Positions 35,895-45,193 of a stretch of 64,000 bases of DNA are shown here, one piece after another (position 1 is the first letter of the stretch; each line of letters begins with the position of its first letter). A program made the translations under genes and the position numbers. The notes below the pieces were generated by a model, which worked only from the letters and a program-made list of their open reading frames with translations, was not told the DNA's origin and searched no databases. The stretch comes from Clostridium sp. BJN0013 (GTDB lineage Bacteria > Bacillota > Clostridia > Clostridiales > Clostridiaceae), in the NCBI RefSeq assembly GCF_040939125.1, contig NZ_CP162495.1, positions 2,480,001 through 2,544,000 of the forward strand, given 5' to 3'.

Positions 35895-38150
35895 TTATTT
35901 CAATAAAAAACACCCATTTAATACTTTTCCAATAAACACTTCTATAAGTTCTGGATCAAACTGTATATACGCATTTTTTTGTAATTCCTTTATGGCAAGT
36001 TGTTCTGGTAAAACACTGCCGTAGCTTCTTCTACTGGTCATGGCATCATAGGCGTCTGCTATAGCTATTATTCTAGACTGAAAAGGTATTTCCTTCTGTT
36101 TTAAAGATTTAGGATATCCACTTCCATCCCATTTTTCATGATGGGCCAGTATATACTTAGATATTTCCGACATATCATTAACTGAGCTTAATATTCTATA
36201 TCCTATTTCCGGATGTTCTTTTATTTTGTTCCATTCACTTTCTGTAAGTTTTCCTTTTTTATCAAGTATATTTTCTTCTATAGCTATTTTCCCTATGTCA
36301 TGTAATAGTCCTAACATTTTAAGTTCTTCAATTTGGCTTTTCTGCAATCCTAAGACTTCCCCCATATTTTTACATAATTCAGAAACTTTATAGGCATGCT
36401 CTTTTTCTCTTTCATTTTTTTCGTAGAGGATATTAATGATTAAATTTATAGTTTTTTTCCTCATAATAGGACTTTCAAAAAGCTTTTTCTTATACATATT
36501 ATCTTCCGCTTTTTTAAAAATTTCTTCAATTTTTTGCTCACCATTTATTTTGCATTCATATCCAAAAGAAACATCTACATGAACAGAATTCACTTTTTCT
36601 TTTAATGCAATATCTTTGATATCATTTATAATTTGTCTAGCTTTATGTAAATCTGTTCTAGGCATCAAAATCACAAATTCATCCCCACCTAATCTCACAA
36701 TAACATCCTCATTTCTACATCCTTTTTTTATAGCTTCCGACACTTTTTTAAGAAGTTCATCTCCCACAGTATGTCCAAAACAATCATTAATAAGTTTTAG
36801 ACCATTTACATCAGCCATAACAATAGTTAAAGGGAAATTATATTTTGCATCCATTCGATTTAACTCTTCTTCAAAAAATCTCCTATTGTATAAGGACGTT
36901 AATTGATCCCTATAACTTAAGTATCTCAACTTTTGTTCCATTTCTTTCCATGTACTGATATCTCTACACATACAATGAAAAACTTTTTTTCTATTAAGCA
37001 AAATAGTGGTCATCATAACTTCAACAGGTACTAATGTACCATCAATTCTTTCATACCACCATTCAAATTTAAGTCTAACATTTTTAATAGTCCCTCTCAG
37101 TATTTCCTCTTGTTTTCTCTTTGAAATACTTCCATCAGGCTGTCTTTCCGGAGAAAGTTCATAGAAACTTTTTCCAATTATTTTAGCTCTAAAATCATAT
37201 TTTAGTAATTCTACAGCAGCTGTATTACAATCGATTATTTTATTATTTTCCAATATAATAACTGCATCGGATGAACTTTCAAAAAGCGTTCGGAAAGTAT
37301 ACTCACTATCCTTTAATTCTTCCTCACATCTTTTCTGTTCAGTTATGTCCTTATATATGCCGAAGACTCCTATCTGTTTATTTTCACAGAATATGGGACA
37401 TGCAAGTATGCGTACATTAAATAAACTCTTATCTTTTTTCATTCTAAAAGTTTCATATTCTATAACATTTCCATTGATAACCTTTTTAGAAATATTCTCA
37501 GCCTCTTCAATTGCTTCAACATGCACAATTTTATTATTTATATAATTATTTCCTAGTTCCTCTTTAGTATATCCAAAAAGTTTTTCAAAGGCGGAATTTA
37601 CATCAATAATTCTATCCTCATTATCCAGTATACATATGGCCTCAGGAGAATTTTTCAAAAATCGGCTAAAATAAAGTTTCTGCAACTGTAATTCCTCTTG
37701 TGATTTTTTCTCCTGTGCAATATCTTTATATATAATACATAATCCAATTTGACTTTTATTAATTATAAATGGAAAAGCAGCTACATTTACATCTATCAAT
37801 ACACCGTCTCTTCTTTTTCCTTTGCTTTCTGAACTAATAGTACCTCCCTGCATAACTATATCAGAAAATTTAAAGGTATCTTTTACATGAGGTTCTGCAA
37901 TAACATCATTCCAAAATGCTCCTTTTATCTCTTCTCCCTTATATTGAAAAATTCTTTCAAAAGAATGGTTAACGTTTACAATTCTATATTCATCATCTAA
38001 TATAATAATTCCCTCTTGAAAATTTTTAAATAGTTCCTCAAAATACATTTCCTGGAGTTCAAATTTTTCATTAAGTTTTAATAATTTACTTTTTCCTTTA
38101 AATACTATAAAAAGTAATATTATTACAATAACAGATAAAATAAAATTCAC
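35895..38150 (-). CDS. Three-PAS, GGDEF and HD-GYP domain protein (cyclic-di-GMP turnover)
   Basis: A 751-residue protein. An N-terminal membrane helix (about 3-18) is followed by PAS domains (about 36-145, 160-270, 285-400), a diguanylate cyclase domain (about 405-560) and an HD-GYP phosphodiesterase (about 565-750). RLGGDEF is at 486-492 with an inhibitory-site RxxD at 479-482 (RNED). HD is at His617-Asp618 in LLHDIGK, and GYP at 678-680 in HHEKWDGSGYP. Both synthase and hydrolase signatures look intact, so the sign of its effect cannot be read. Ligands of the PAS domains are not known. Confidence 0.93.
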   Translation of the reverse strand: MNFILSVIVIILLFIVFKGKSKLLKLNEKFELQEMYFEELFKNFQEGIIILDDEYRIVNVNHSFERIFQYKGEEIKGAFWNDVIAEPHVKDTFKFSDIVMQGGTISSESKGKRRDGVLIDVNVAAFPFIINKSQIGLCIIYKDIAQEKKSQEELQLQKLYFSRFLKNSPEAICILDNEDRIIDVNSAFEKLFGYTKEELGNNYINNKIVHVEAIEEAENISKKVINGNVIEYETFRMKKDKSLFNVRILACPIFCENKQIGVFGIYKDITEQKRCEEELKDSEYTFRTLFESSSDAVIILENNKIIDCNTAAVELLKYDFRAKIIGKSFYELSPERQPDGSISKRKQEEILRGTIKNVRLKFEWWYERIDGTLVPVEVMMTTILLNRKKVFHCMCRDISTWKEMEQKLRYLSYRDQLTSLYNRRFFEEELNRMDAKYNFPLTIVMADVNGLKLINDCFGHTVGDELLKKVSEAIKKGCRNEDVIVRLGGDEFVILMPRTDLHKARQIINDIKDIALKEKVNSVHVDVSFGYECKINGEQKIEEIFKKAEDNMYKKKLFESPIMRKKTINLIINILYEKNEREKEHAYKVSELCKNMGEVLGLQKSQIEELKMLGLLHDIGKIAIEENILDKKGKLTESEWNKIKEHPEIGYRILSSVNDMSEISKYILAHHEKWDGSGYPKSLKQKEIPFQSRIIAIADAYDAMTSRRSYGSVLPEQLAIKELQKNAYIQFDPELIEVFIGKVLNGCFLLK

Positions 38151-38448
38151 CAGTATAACACCTCTTTAACGGTTAATGTATTAAATATGATATATTAATA
38201 ATTATATCTTAAAATATCTAACCATTCTATATATTGTAATAAATTCTCATATTATTTCTATGTAAAAAATCAGATTTGTAAAAATACACTCATAAATATT
38301 TTTAAGATTATTAAAAAATTCTTAGAAAATGAATATGGAAAGCAAAGACTTCTCTAAAATTATTCAAGAAATATCTACAAAAAGGGGTAATCCTAGGGTA
38401 ACTGCGACCAACCGCAAACTCAATTCCTAGAATAATGATTTATTATTG
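38151..38448. other. Intergenic region between the PAS-GGDEF-HD-GYP gene and marR
   Basis: About 300 nt, mostly AT-rich. The only clear structure is a hairpin at 38393-38430: CTAGG/CCTAG outer stem and TGCG/CGCA inner stem, ending 18 nt before the marR -35 box. It has no U tract. It marks the left limit of the higher-G+C marR/MFS cassette. I see no gene here. Confidence 0.45.
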
Positions 38449-38477
38449 TTGACAAAGACACAAAAATTCAATATAAT
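38449..38477 (+). promoter_or_regulatory. marR promoter with GACACAAAA operator motif
   Basis: -35 TTGACA (38449-38454), 17-nt spacer and -10 TATAAT (38472-38477). GACACAAAAA fills the spacer (38457-38466), the same place as in the MFS promoter, which suggests autoregulation by the MarR protein. Confidence 0.85.
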
Positions 38478-38511
38478 ATTGTTAATGCACCAACAGATAG
38501 GAGGACAGACC

Positions 38512-39000
38512 ATGAACAAAGAAGAACAGGTCCTAATGGGTTTTTGGGACATATTTAATAAGAGAATTTGGCTTGATAGCTTTAAGATGAAAGTTAGTCT
38601 TAAAGGTTATAATCCTTCTGAAGTACATTGTATTGAATACATTGGAAGAAATGTAGATTCCAACGTGACAAAACTCGCGGAGTCCTCTTATATGACAAGA
38701 AGTGCCATAAGTAAATTAACTAAGAAGCTCATAAAAAAAGGCCTTATAGAAAGCTACCAGAAGCCGGATAACAAGAAAGAAATCTATTTTAGGCTTACTG
38801 AACAAGGGAAAGCAATTAACAAAGTCCATGAAGAATTGCACAAAGAATCTCAAAAGCGAGATAAAGCTGTATTTGAACAGGTAACCGAGGAACAATTTGA
38901 CATTATGCTTAGTTTCACGGAAAAGTATAATAGGCATTTGGATGCGGAAATAAAGAAACTGGGTGTAGATATTACATCGGGATGTTGTGATAAACTATAA
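38512..39000 (+). CDS. MarR-family transcriptional regulator
   Basis: A 162-residue regulator starting MNKEEQVLMGFWDIF; TAGGAGG lies 9 nt upstream, so I reject an in-frame start 22 codons earlier. The winged helix is at about 45-110 (VTKLAESSYMTRSAISKLTKKLIKKGLIE, then the wing SYQKPDNKKEIYFRLTEQG). C-terminal helices would dimerise; CC near the end is a possible redox pair. It faces the MFS gene in the same direction, and both promoters share an operator motif. A repressor released by an exported drug is the usual model, here inferred. Confidence 0.92.
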   Translation: MNKEEQVLMGFWDIFNKRIWLDSFKMKVSLKGYNPSEVHCIEYIGRNVDSNVTKLAESSYMTRSAISKLTKKLIKKGLIESYQKPDNKKEIYFRLTEQGKAINKVHEELHKESQKRDKAVFEQVTEEQFDIMLSFTEKYNRHLDAEIKKLGVDITSGCCDKL

Positions 39001-39098
39001 TTGCACCATACTCCTTTTGAAGCGTATTATAGAATACGAAATTATACAAAAATGCCTAACCACAACACAATAAATTTGAATCATGAAAATGAAACCAC

Positions 39099-39137
39099 AT
39101 GCAGCCAGGCGCTATTGAGAACAGGCTGCATTTTTAT
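39099..39137 (+). terminator. Terminator between marR and the MFS gene
   Basis: Stem ATGCAGCC/GGCTGCAT (39099-39106, 39124-39131) followed by TTTTATT. It isolates marR from the next promoter. Confidence 0.78.
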
Positions 39138-39150
39138 TGCTATTATTTTG

Positions 39151-39203
39151 TTGACAAGGACACAAAAATGTGTTACAGTACTTTTGTGTCTGATGACACA
39201 AAA
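39151..39203 (+). promoter_or_regulatory. MFS gene promoter with double MarR-type operator
   Basis: -35 TTGACA (39151-39156), 17-nt spacer, -10 TACAGT (39174-39179). GACACAAAAA sits in the spacer (39159-39168). Downstream of the -10 a perfect 9-bp inverted repeat with a 4-nt centre reads TTTTGTGTC (39182-39190) and GACACAAAA (39195-39203). This is typical of a MarR operator that blocks the polymerase. Confidence 0.82.
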
Positions 39204-39229
39204 TCCAGTTCAAAAGGAGTATTACAATT

Positions 39230-40522
39230 ATGCAAAGAAAAGCAAGATTTTCAAAAGATTTTATGCTTGTCGCAATAGGCCAGATTATTTCCATATTCGG
39301 AAATCAAACTTTAAGATATGCTCTCCCGCTTTACCTATTAAATCAAACGGGTTCGTCCGCCCTGTTCGGGACAATTTTGGCTTGCTCTTTTATTCCTATG
39401 CTTATCCTGTACCCGATAGGAGGAATCGTTGCTGACCGTGTTAACAAAAGAAACATCATGGTGATTCTGGATTTTGGCACAGCAATACTTACTCTCCTGT
39501 TTTGCTTACTGGTGGGGAAAATAGATATTGTACCGCTTATGGCAGTCACAATGATTATTTTATATGGCATACAAGGCGCATATCAGCCGGCAGTTCAGGC
39601 AAGCATACCTATTTTGGTAGATACAGAAAACATCATGCAAGCAAATTCCTTTGTTAATCTGATCAACTCTCTGGCCAGTATGGTTGGGCCGGTAATTGGC
39701 GGTATATTATTTTCTATTGTCGGATTAGCGCCTATTCTATATGTAAGCATTGGCTGCTTTTTTGCATCTGCGATAATAATGGGAATCTTTCTCCATATTC
39801 CATTTGAAAAGAAGCAAGCAAATGGAAATATATTCGTTACTGGCATCAATGACCTTAAAGAAAGTTTTCGTTTTATGTTTAGAGAGCGGCCTGTTCTGTG
39901 GAAAATGTCTTTAATATTTGCCTCCATTGGTTTATTCTTGACTTCTTTGACTTTGATTGGAGTCCCGGTCATCATTACACAACACTTAGGATTTACCCCT
40001 GACACCGCCAATCGCTTATACGGATATGCGCAAGGTGTAATGGCTGCCGGTGCTATATTAGGTGGGCTGCTTGCAGGAGCGTTATCAAAGAAACTGAAAT
40101 CAAAGGCAAATCCATTTCTCTTAATTGGATGTGCGTTGTCCATTCTTTTAGGAGGGATTGCGCTACAAACACTAAGAGGCCCGATGGAAATCTATATTAT
40201 CATGGTAATTGGATGTGGCCTATTGGTGGCATTGTCAACAATATTTCAAATTCAACTGATGACATATGTTCAGATATTAACGCCCAAAGAATTAACTGGG
40301 AAAGTCATTTCATGCGTTATATGCATTTGCATGTGTACAAATCCTCTTGGACAGTTCATCTATGGTATTGTATTTGAAAAGATAGGAAGCAGCACATATC
40401 TCCCGTTTCATGTGGCCACATTGATAATGATAGGAATTAGTGTTCTTACCCACCGTATTTTCTATGGAATTGACCATTTAATAAAAGAACAAACAGAGAA
40501 ACAGGTGGTTGACAGTGATTGA
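39230..40522 (+). CDS. Major facilitator superfamily exporter
   Basis: A 430-residue membrane protein with 12 predicted helices. The loop after helix 2 reads GGIVADRVNKRNIM (MFS motif A, GG..aDR..kR) and GLLAGALSKKLKSK is its C-terminal counterpart. The type (MFS_3/drug exporter, resembling macrolide efflux or siderophore exporters) suggests drug or small-molecule export; the substrate is not shown. AAAAGGAG precedes the ATG. G+C is visibly above the window average, which fits recent transfer as a cassette with marR. Confidence 0.9.
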   Translation: MQRKARFSKDFMLVAIGQIISIFGNQTLRYALPLYLLNQTGSSALFGTILACSFIPMLILYPIGGIVADRVNKRNIMVILDFGTAILTLLFCLLVGKIDIVPLMAVTMIILYGIQGAYQPAVQASIPILVDTENIMQANSFVNLINSLASMVGPVIGGILFSIVGLAPILYVSIGCFFASAIIMGIFLHIPFEKKQANGNIFVTGINDLKESFRFMFRERPVLWKMSLIFASIGLFLTSLTLIGVPVIITQHLGFTPDTANRLYGYAQGVMAAGAILGGLLAGALSKKLKSKANPFLLIGCALSILLGGIALQTLRGPMEIYIIMVIGCGLLVALSTIFQIQLMTYVQILTPKELTGKVISCVICICMCTNPLGQFIYGIVFEKIGSSTYLPFHVATLIMIGISVLTHRIFYGIDHLIKEQTEKQVVDSD

Positions 40523-40541
40523 GGAAAAGCGGACAAGCGGA

Positions 40542-40567
40542 GGGTGTATTAAAGTCACCCTTTTTTG
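40542..40567 (+). terminator. MFS gene terminator
   Basis: Stem GGGTG/CACCC (40542-40546, 40556-40560) followed by TTTTTT, 20 nt past the stop. Confidence 0.8.
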
Positions 40568-40685
40568 AGGACACAGCGTCAGTTTTGTTCTTATTTATAG
40601 ATTATAACTTATTTTTATCTTTTTATCAAAAATAAATCACTAACATTACACATATAATGATAGTGCTTACATAACAATTGGGTTT

Positions 40686-41987
40686 TTATTCTATAATGTC
40701 GTAAACATACTGAGTTTTCGGAGGCTGCGTATCACCTATAGAAAAAGCATTTAGAGCTATTTTTTCTGCTTCCATACAATTATCCTTATTACTATGTAAA
40801 ATACAGAGAGTATCACCTTCCAAAACCTTATCTCCCACTTTTTTAATCATCGTAATTCCAGCAGATAAGTCAATTATATCCTCTTTTGTCTTCCTACCAG
40901 CACCAAGTAACATTGCAGACCTTCCTATGGATTCAGCATGAATTTTGTATACATAGCCGCTTTTATGAGCCTTCACATCTATATGGTTTTGTGCCTGAGG
41001 AAGCAGCTGTGGATTATCAATTACGTGGGGATTTCCTCCTTGTATCTTTACTAATTCCTTGAATTTTTCTATTGCCCTGCCTGATTTGATCAGTTCCTCT
41101 AAAGTCTTATATGCTGTATTCACATCTTGAAATGCTCCACCTAATACTGACATATAAGAAGCTATCGTAAGTGCCACTAAAGTTTCGTCCTCTGCACCCT
41201 TACCATTTAATACTTCTATTGCTTCTTTGACCTCGTTAGCATTTCCTACTTCATATCCTAAAGGCTGATTCATATCCGTAACCAATGCTATAGTTTTTTT
41301 ATTAAGGGATTTGCCTATTGAAACCATGGTTCTTGCCAGATTCCTAGCTTCATCTAAAGATTTCATAAATGCACCGGAACCTACTTTTACATCTAAAACT
41401 ATTGCATCTGCCCCGGAAGCTATTTTCTTACTCATAATTGAACTTGCTATTAGAGGAATACTATCTACTGTGGAAGTAACATCTCTCAATGCATAGATCT
41501 TCTTATCTGCAGGAGTTAAGTTTGCAGACTGACCTACAATAGCCATTTTACATCTATTCACGTTACTTATAAAGTCATTTTTGCTTAATTGTGTGTTAAA
41601 ATCCTCTATGGCCTCCAATTTATCTATGGTACCGCCAGTATGACCCAATCCTCTGCCGCTCATTTTAGCCACAGGTATACCTAGTGCGGCCACTAAAGGT
41701 ACAACAATCAAACTAATTTTATCTCCTACACCTCCAGATGAATGTTTATCTACTTTTATTCCTTTAATATCTGATAAATCCATTTTATCTCCAGAATTAA
41801 CAAAAGACAGGGTTAAATTTGCAGTCTCCTCTTCAGTCATACCTTTAAAGCAAACCGCCATGAGAAAAGCTGCCATCTGATAATCAGGTATTTGTTCCCT
41901 CACATAACCCTGTACCATTTCATCTATTTCTTCTGATGTTAAACTTTCACCAATTTTTTTCTTCTGAATTATATATTTCATATCCAT
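40686..41987 (-). CDS. pdp: Pyrimidine-nucleoside phosphorylase
   Basis: A 433-residue enzyme that splits uridine, thymidine or deoxyuridine with phosphate. Starting at MDMKYIIQKKK leaves GAGGGAG 9 nt upstream; a TTG six codons earlier would include that site. VDKHSSGGVGDKISL is the phosphate/nucleoside signature and LRDVTSTVDSIPLIASSIMSKK follows. It lies 83 nt after deoB, so the two form a nucleoside salvage unit: the released (deoxy)ribose 1-phosphate is the DeoB substrate. No terminator was seen after it. Confidence 0.94.
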   Translation of the reverse strand: MDMKYIIQKKKIGESLTSEEIDEMVQGYVREQIPDYQMAAFLMAVCFKGMTEEETANLTLSFVNSGDKMDLSDIKGIKVDKHSSGGVGDKISLIVVPLVAALGIPVAKMSGRGLGHTGGTIDKLEAIEDFNTQLSKNDFISNVNRCKMAIVGQSANLTPADKKIYALRDVTSTVDSIPLIASSIMSKKIASGADAIVLDVKVGSGAFMKSLDEARNLARTMVSIGKSLNKKTIALVTDMNQPLGYEVGNANEVKEAIEVLNGKGAEDETLVALTIASYMSVLGGAFQDVNTAYKTLEELIKSGRAIEKFKELVKIQGGNPHVIDNPQLLPQAQNHIDVKAHKSGYVYKIHAESIGRSAMLLGAGRKTKEDIIDLSAGITMIKKVGDKVLEGDTLCILHSNKDNCMEAEKIALNAFSIGDTQPPKTQYVYDIIE

Positions 41988-42070
41988 GCTAAATTTCTCC
42001 CTCAAAATATATACCTTATCTATGATTATTGAAAAATTCTAAATAAGTGTTTGAAAGATTTTTGTGTTTC

Positions 42071-43243
42071 TCAGTTATTTTTTATTAGCTCTTTAAAACT
42101 AATTCCATACAAATCATTTTTTATATCTAAGAAATCTAATATAGTTTTGCCTATATCCGAATAACTACCCCTTATGCCTACATCTACACCAGCTCTTAAA
42201 TTTTTTCCATATACTAAAACAGGTATATACTCTCTGGAGTGATCTGTGCTTTCGGTGGTTGGATCACAGCCATGATCTGCAGTTATCATAAGTACATCTT
42301 CCCTATTCATATAAGAAATTATTTCAGGAATCCTTTTATCCGCCTCTACAATAGCTTTGGCATATCCCTCTATATCATTTCTATGTCCATATAACATATC
42401 AAAGTCAACTAAATTTGTAAATATAATTCCTGATTTATTTTTTTTCATATAATTTAAAGTTTTGTCTATGCCATCCATATTATCTTTTATGTGAACGGCC
42501 TCTGTTATTCCTCTTTTATTGTATATATCCTCTATTTTACCCACTGCCATTACATCTAATCCCGCTTCTTTTATATAGTCCAGCATGGTTTTTCCCGGAG
42601 GATCTAGTGCAAAATCTCTTCTATTTGAAGTTCTTATATATTTCCCTTTGTCATAAATAAAAGGCCTTGCAATTACCCTTCCTACAGTTCTATCTCCCGA
42701 GAGCATTTTTCTTGCTATCTTGCACATTTTATATAGCTCCTCCAAGGGAATGACCTTTTCATGGGCAGCTATCTGGAAAACACTATCTGCTGAAGTATAA
42801 ACTATAGGATACCCCGTATCTACATGTTCTTTTCCTAATTCGTTTATTATTTCTGTACCTGATGCCACTTTATTTCCAAGTACTTTTCTGCCAATTTTAT
42901 ATTGAAATTCCTCTATTATATCCTTGGGAAATCCCTGTGAATAAGTATTTAAAGGTGTTTTAATCACAATCCCCGCCATTTCCCAGTGTCCTGTTACAGT
43001 ATCTTTTCCTTTAGATAATTCAGTACATTTCCCAAAATTCCCCATAGGTTCTTCACATCTACTTAAATTTTCAACTCCCTGTATATTTCCAATTCCCAAT
43101 TTATATAAATTAGGAATTTCTAATCCGCCTATGGCTTTTGATATATTTCCCAAAGTATTACTTCCTGCATCTCCATATTCTTCTGCATCTGGTAATTCTC
43201 CTATACCCATACTGTCAAATACTATTAAAATTATTCTCTCCAA
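42071..43243 (-). CDS. deoB: Phosphopentomutase
   Basis: A 390-residue Mn-dependent alkaline-phosphatase-fold enzyme that converts (deoxy)ribose 1-phosphate to the 5-phosphate. IVFDSMGIGELPDAEEYGD starts the metal site, DTVTGHWEMAG holds the phosphorylated Thr, and MITADHGCDPTTESTDHSREYIPVL closes the metal site. It lies about 50 nt after the XerD-like gene, in the order xerD-deoB-pdp that is common in clostridia. Confidence 0.96.
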   Translation of the reverse strand: MERIILIVFDSMGIGELPDAEEYGDAGSNTLGNISKAIGGLEIPNLYKLGIGNIQGVENLSRCEEPMGNFGKCTELSKGKDTVTGHWEMAGIVIKTPLNTYSQGFPKDIIEEFQYKIGRKVLGNKVASGTEIINELGKEHVDTGYPIVYTSADSVFQIAAHEKVIPLEELYKMCKIARKMLSGDRTVGRVIARPFIYDKGKYIRTSNRRDFALDPPGKTMLDYIKEAGLDVMAVGKIEDIYNKRGITEAVHIKDNMDGIDKTLNYMKKNKSGIIFTNLVDFDMLYGHRNDIEGYAKAIVEADKRIPEIISYMNREDVLMITADHGCDPTTESTDHSREYIPVLVYGKNLRAGVDVGIRGSYSDIGKTILDFLDIKNDLYGISFKELIKNN

Positions 43244-43292
43244 ATAAAACTCACCCTCTCACTATATAAAAACTATTTAAAATATATGTTAA

Positions 43293-44180
43293 TTATGCCC
43301 GTGGATGAGATTTTTTATATACTTCTGCAATTTTATTCTTCTTTAGTACTGAAGAATATATCTGGGTAGCAGATAAATCTTTATGTCCCAAAAGTTCCTG
43401 TACAGATTTAATGTCTGCACCGTTTTGCAGCAAATGTACTGCAAAAGAATGTCTTAAAGTAAAGGCATTTATATCTTTGTCTATCTTAGATTTTTTTGCA
43501 TAGTATTTTACAATTTTCCAAAATCCCTGTCTACTCATAGCTGCACCTCTTAAGTTCAAAAACAAGGTATCTAAATTGTATATATTTAATTTAGGTCTTA
43601 TATCCAAATAATTTTTTAAATATTTTACTGCTACAGATCCTATAGGCACCAATCTTTCCTTGTTCTTTAAACTCTTACATCTTATATATGAGAACTTTAG
43701 ATCTATATCATATATAGTTAAAGTCAAAAGTTCCATCACCTTCATTCCTGCAGCATACATTATTTCAAGCATAGCTTTATCCCTTATTCCTTTATAAGTA
43801 GTAGAATCTGGAGAATTAAGAAGCTTGTCTACCTCATCTACAGTTAAAACTTTAGGGATATTATGTTTTACTTTAGGGATTTCATAATACAAAAGGGGGT
43901 TTTCATTTATTACTCCTTTAACCATTAAATATTTATAAAAATTTCTAAGAGAAACTATATTTCTAACTATGGATGAAATTGCCTTTCCTTCTTTTTGAAG
44001 ATACTGTACATATGCCATTATAGACACTACTTCCACTTCTTCTAAGTTTCCCTTTCTTTTTTTTATAAAATTATAGAATCTACTTATATCCCTTATGTAT
44101 GCATCTAATGTATTTTTGCTCATGTGCTTTTTTTCCAGTTGCTCTGCATAACCCAGTAAAAAGCTTTCCAAAATTATCAC
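43293..44180 (-). CDS. XerD-like tyrosine recombinase with altered active site
   Basis: A 295-residue recombinase: an N-terminal SAM-like core-binding domain (about 1-90) and a catalytic domain (about 110-290). Tyr275 in TQIYSSV, His266 in LLGHKD, Arg243 in LRHSF and a beta-hairpin Lys (172 or 174) are kept. The first catalytic Arg is Lys147 (AAGMKVMEL, where XerD has G(L)RVSEL), and the His of HxxR is Phe240 (AFTLRH). It occupies the clostridial xerD locus between spoIIM and deoB. The start is GTG at 44180 or TTG at 44171 (AGGTG 6 nt upstream of the TTG). Dimer resolution at dif is the family role, but activity here is doubtful. Confidence 0.85.
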   Translation of the reverse strand: MIILESFLLGYAEQLEKKHMSKNTLDAYIRDISRFYNFIKKRKGNLEEVEVVSIMAYVQYLQKEGKAISSIVRNIVSLRNFYKYLMVKGVINENPLLYYEIPKVKHNIPKVLTVDEVDKLLNSPDSTTYKGIRDKAMLEIMYAAGMKVMELLTLTIYDIDLKFSYIRCKSLKNKERLVPIGSVAVKYLKNYLDIRPKLNIYNLDTLFLNLRGAAMSRQGFWKIVKYYAKKSKIDKDINAFTLRHSFAVHLLQNGADIKSVQELLGHKDLSATQIYSSVLKKNKIAEVYKKSHPRA

Positions 44181-44194
44181 CTACTCTTCGGGAG

Positions 44195-44425
44195 TTAGAA
44201 TTTTATAAATTCATTAAAAACAGTAATATAATTGTATATTATATCTATATTTTTACTAAATATACTGTACACAAATATACTGTTATCATAGGAATGAGAC
44301 TTGACCACAAGGTTATATATTATTAAGTCTATAAATTTAGGTAAAAACATTCCAAAAAATACCAATATGAGGAAACACTTCAATACTTCTATAATAAAAC
44401 TTGATTTTTGTTCATCTAAAATCAT
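44195..44425 (-). CDS. Small membrane protein of unknown function coupled to spoIIM
   Basis: A 76-residue protein with a membrane helix at about 11-38 (IEVLKCFLILVFFGMFLPKF). Its ATG overlaps the spoIIM stop as ATGA, so it is translated by coupling and is probably real. No family was recognised. A sporulation link is suggested only by position. Confidence 0.65.
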   Translation of the reverse strand: MILDEQKSSFIIEVLKCFLILVFFGMFLPKFIDLIIYNLVVKSHSYDNSIFVYSIFSKNIDIIYNYITVFNEFIKF

Positions 44426-45072
44426 ATTAATATCCTCATAAAATTTACTACAATAAGCTTAATCATATTAGGAGTTAAATAGGATTCCATAAAAAAACCT
44501 ATAAACATTATAATACATACTAGCAAAAAAGACATGGAATAAGATGTAAATCTGACTAAAATATGAGATTTTAATAAAACTCTTGCCCTATCCTTAAAAA
44601 GCATAAGTGAAAATTCCATAGCAAGCACAGAAGAAAATATTATACATGGTATGTATATTATATTTTGAGGTAATACTCCCAAAATTGAAAACCACATTCC
44701 TTTAATCCCCATGCTGCTTATTACAAAACTCATAGTAAAGCCTATTGTAAATCCTTTAATTATATCTATTATAAGTATTACAGGTATTCCTATCATTGTA
44801 AGGCCCAAAAACCATACCACTAAAATTATGGGAATATTATTTTTTAAAGTCTCTAAAAATATAGATTTATAATTTACATTTCCTGAATTGACTGTTGATG
44901 TAAAATTCTTAAGATAACTTAAAAGGTCACTTTTTTCAAATCCACCCATATATCTAACACTATATATTCCAATAACTATTCCAGTAAAAAAGCATAATAA
45001 ACTTATAATATACAGCCAAAAATTATTTTTTATATGTCTATTTATTAAATTTAATGTCCTATTTTCTAACAT
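44422..45072 (-). CDS. spoIIM: Stage II sporulation protein M
   Basis: A 216-residue membrane protein with about five helices. The N-terminal NRHIKNNFWLYIISLLCFFTGIVIG, the loop FLETLKNNIPIILVVWFLGLT and the middle FTIGFTMSFVISSMGIKGM match SpoIIM, part of the DMP complex for forespore engulfment with SpoIID and SpoIIP. AAAAGGGGGATGAG precedes the ATG. Confidence 0.94.
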   Translation of the reverse strand: MLENRTLNLINRHIKNNFWLYIISLLCFFTGIVIGIYSVRYMGGFEKSDLLSYLKNFTSTVNSGNVNYKSIFLETLKNNIPIILVVWFLGLTMIGIPVILIIDIIKGFTIGFTMSFVISSMGIKGMWFSILGVLPQNIIYIPCIIFSSVLAMEFSLMLFKDRARVLLKSHILVRFTSYSMSFLLVCIIMFIGFFMESYLTPNMIKLIVVNFMRILI

Positions 45073-45193
45073 AATCTCATCCCCCTTTTGTTGATCATCT
45101 TCTTTTAATTAATTTATGACTTACAAAAGAGTTATATGACTTTATATTAGTTATATAAAAATAAATACTAGCTCACTACCTATTAAAAATATA

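Noticed and set aside
38393-38430. Hairpin as a terminator or a member of the repeat family
   Set aside because: No U tract follows and its sequence does not match the repeat; left as an unexplained structure.
39001-39435. 144-codon plus-strand frame between marR and the MFS gene
   Set aside because: It spans the marR terminator, the MFS promoter and operator, and the start of the MFS gene in another frame; composition is not coding.
39595-40143. 182-codon minus-strand frame inside the MFS gene
   Set aside because: Antisense shadow of the exporter; the plus-strand frame has MFS motifs and a ribosome site.
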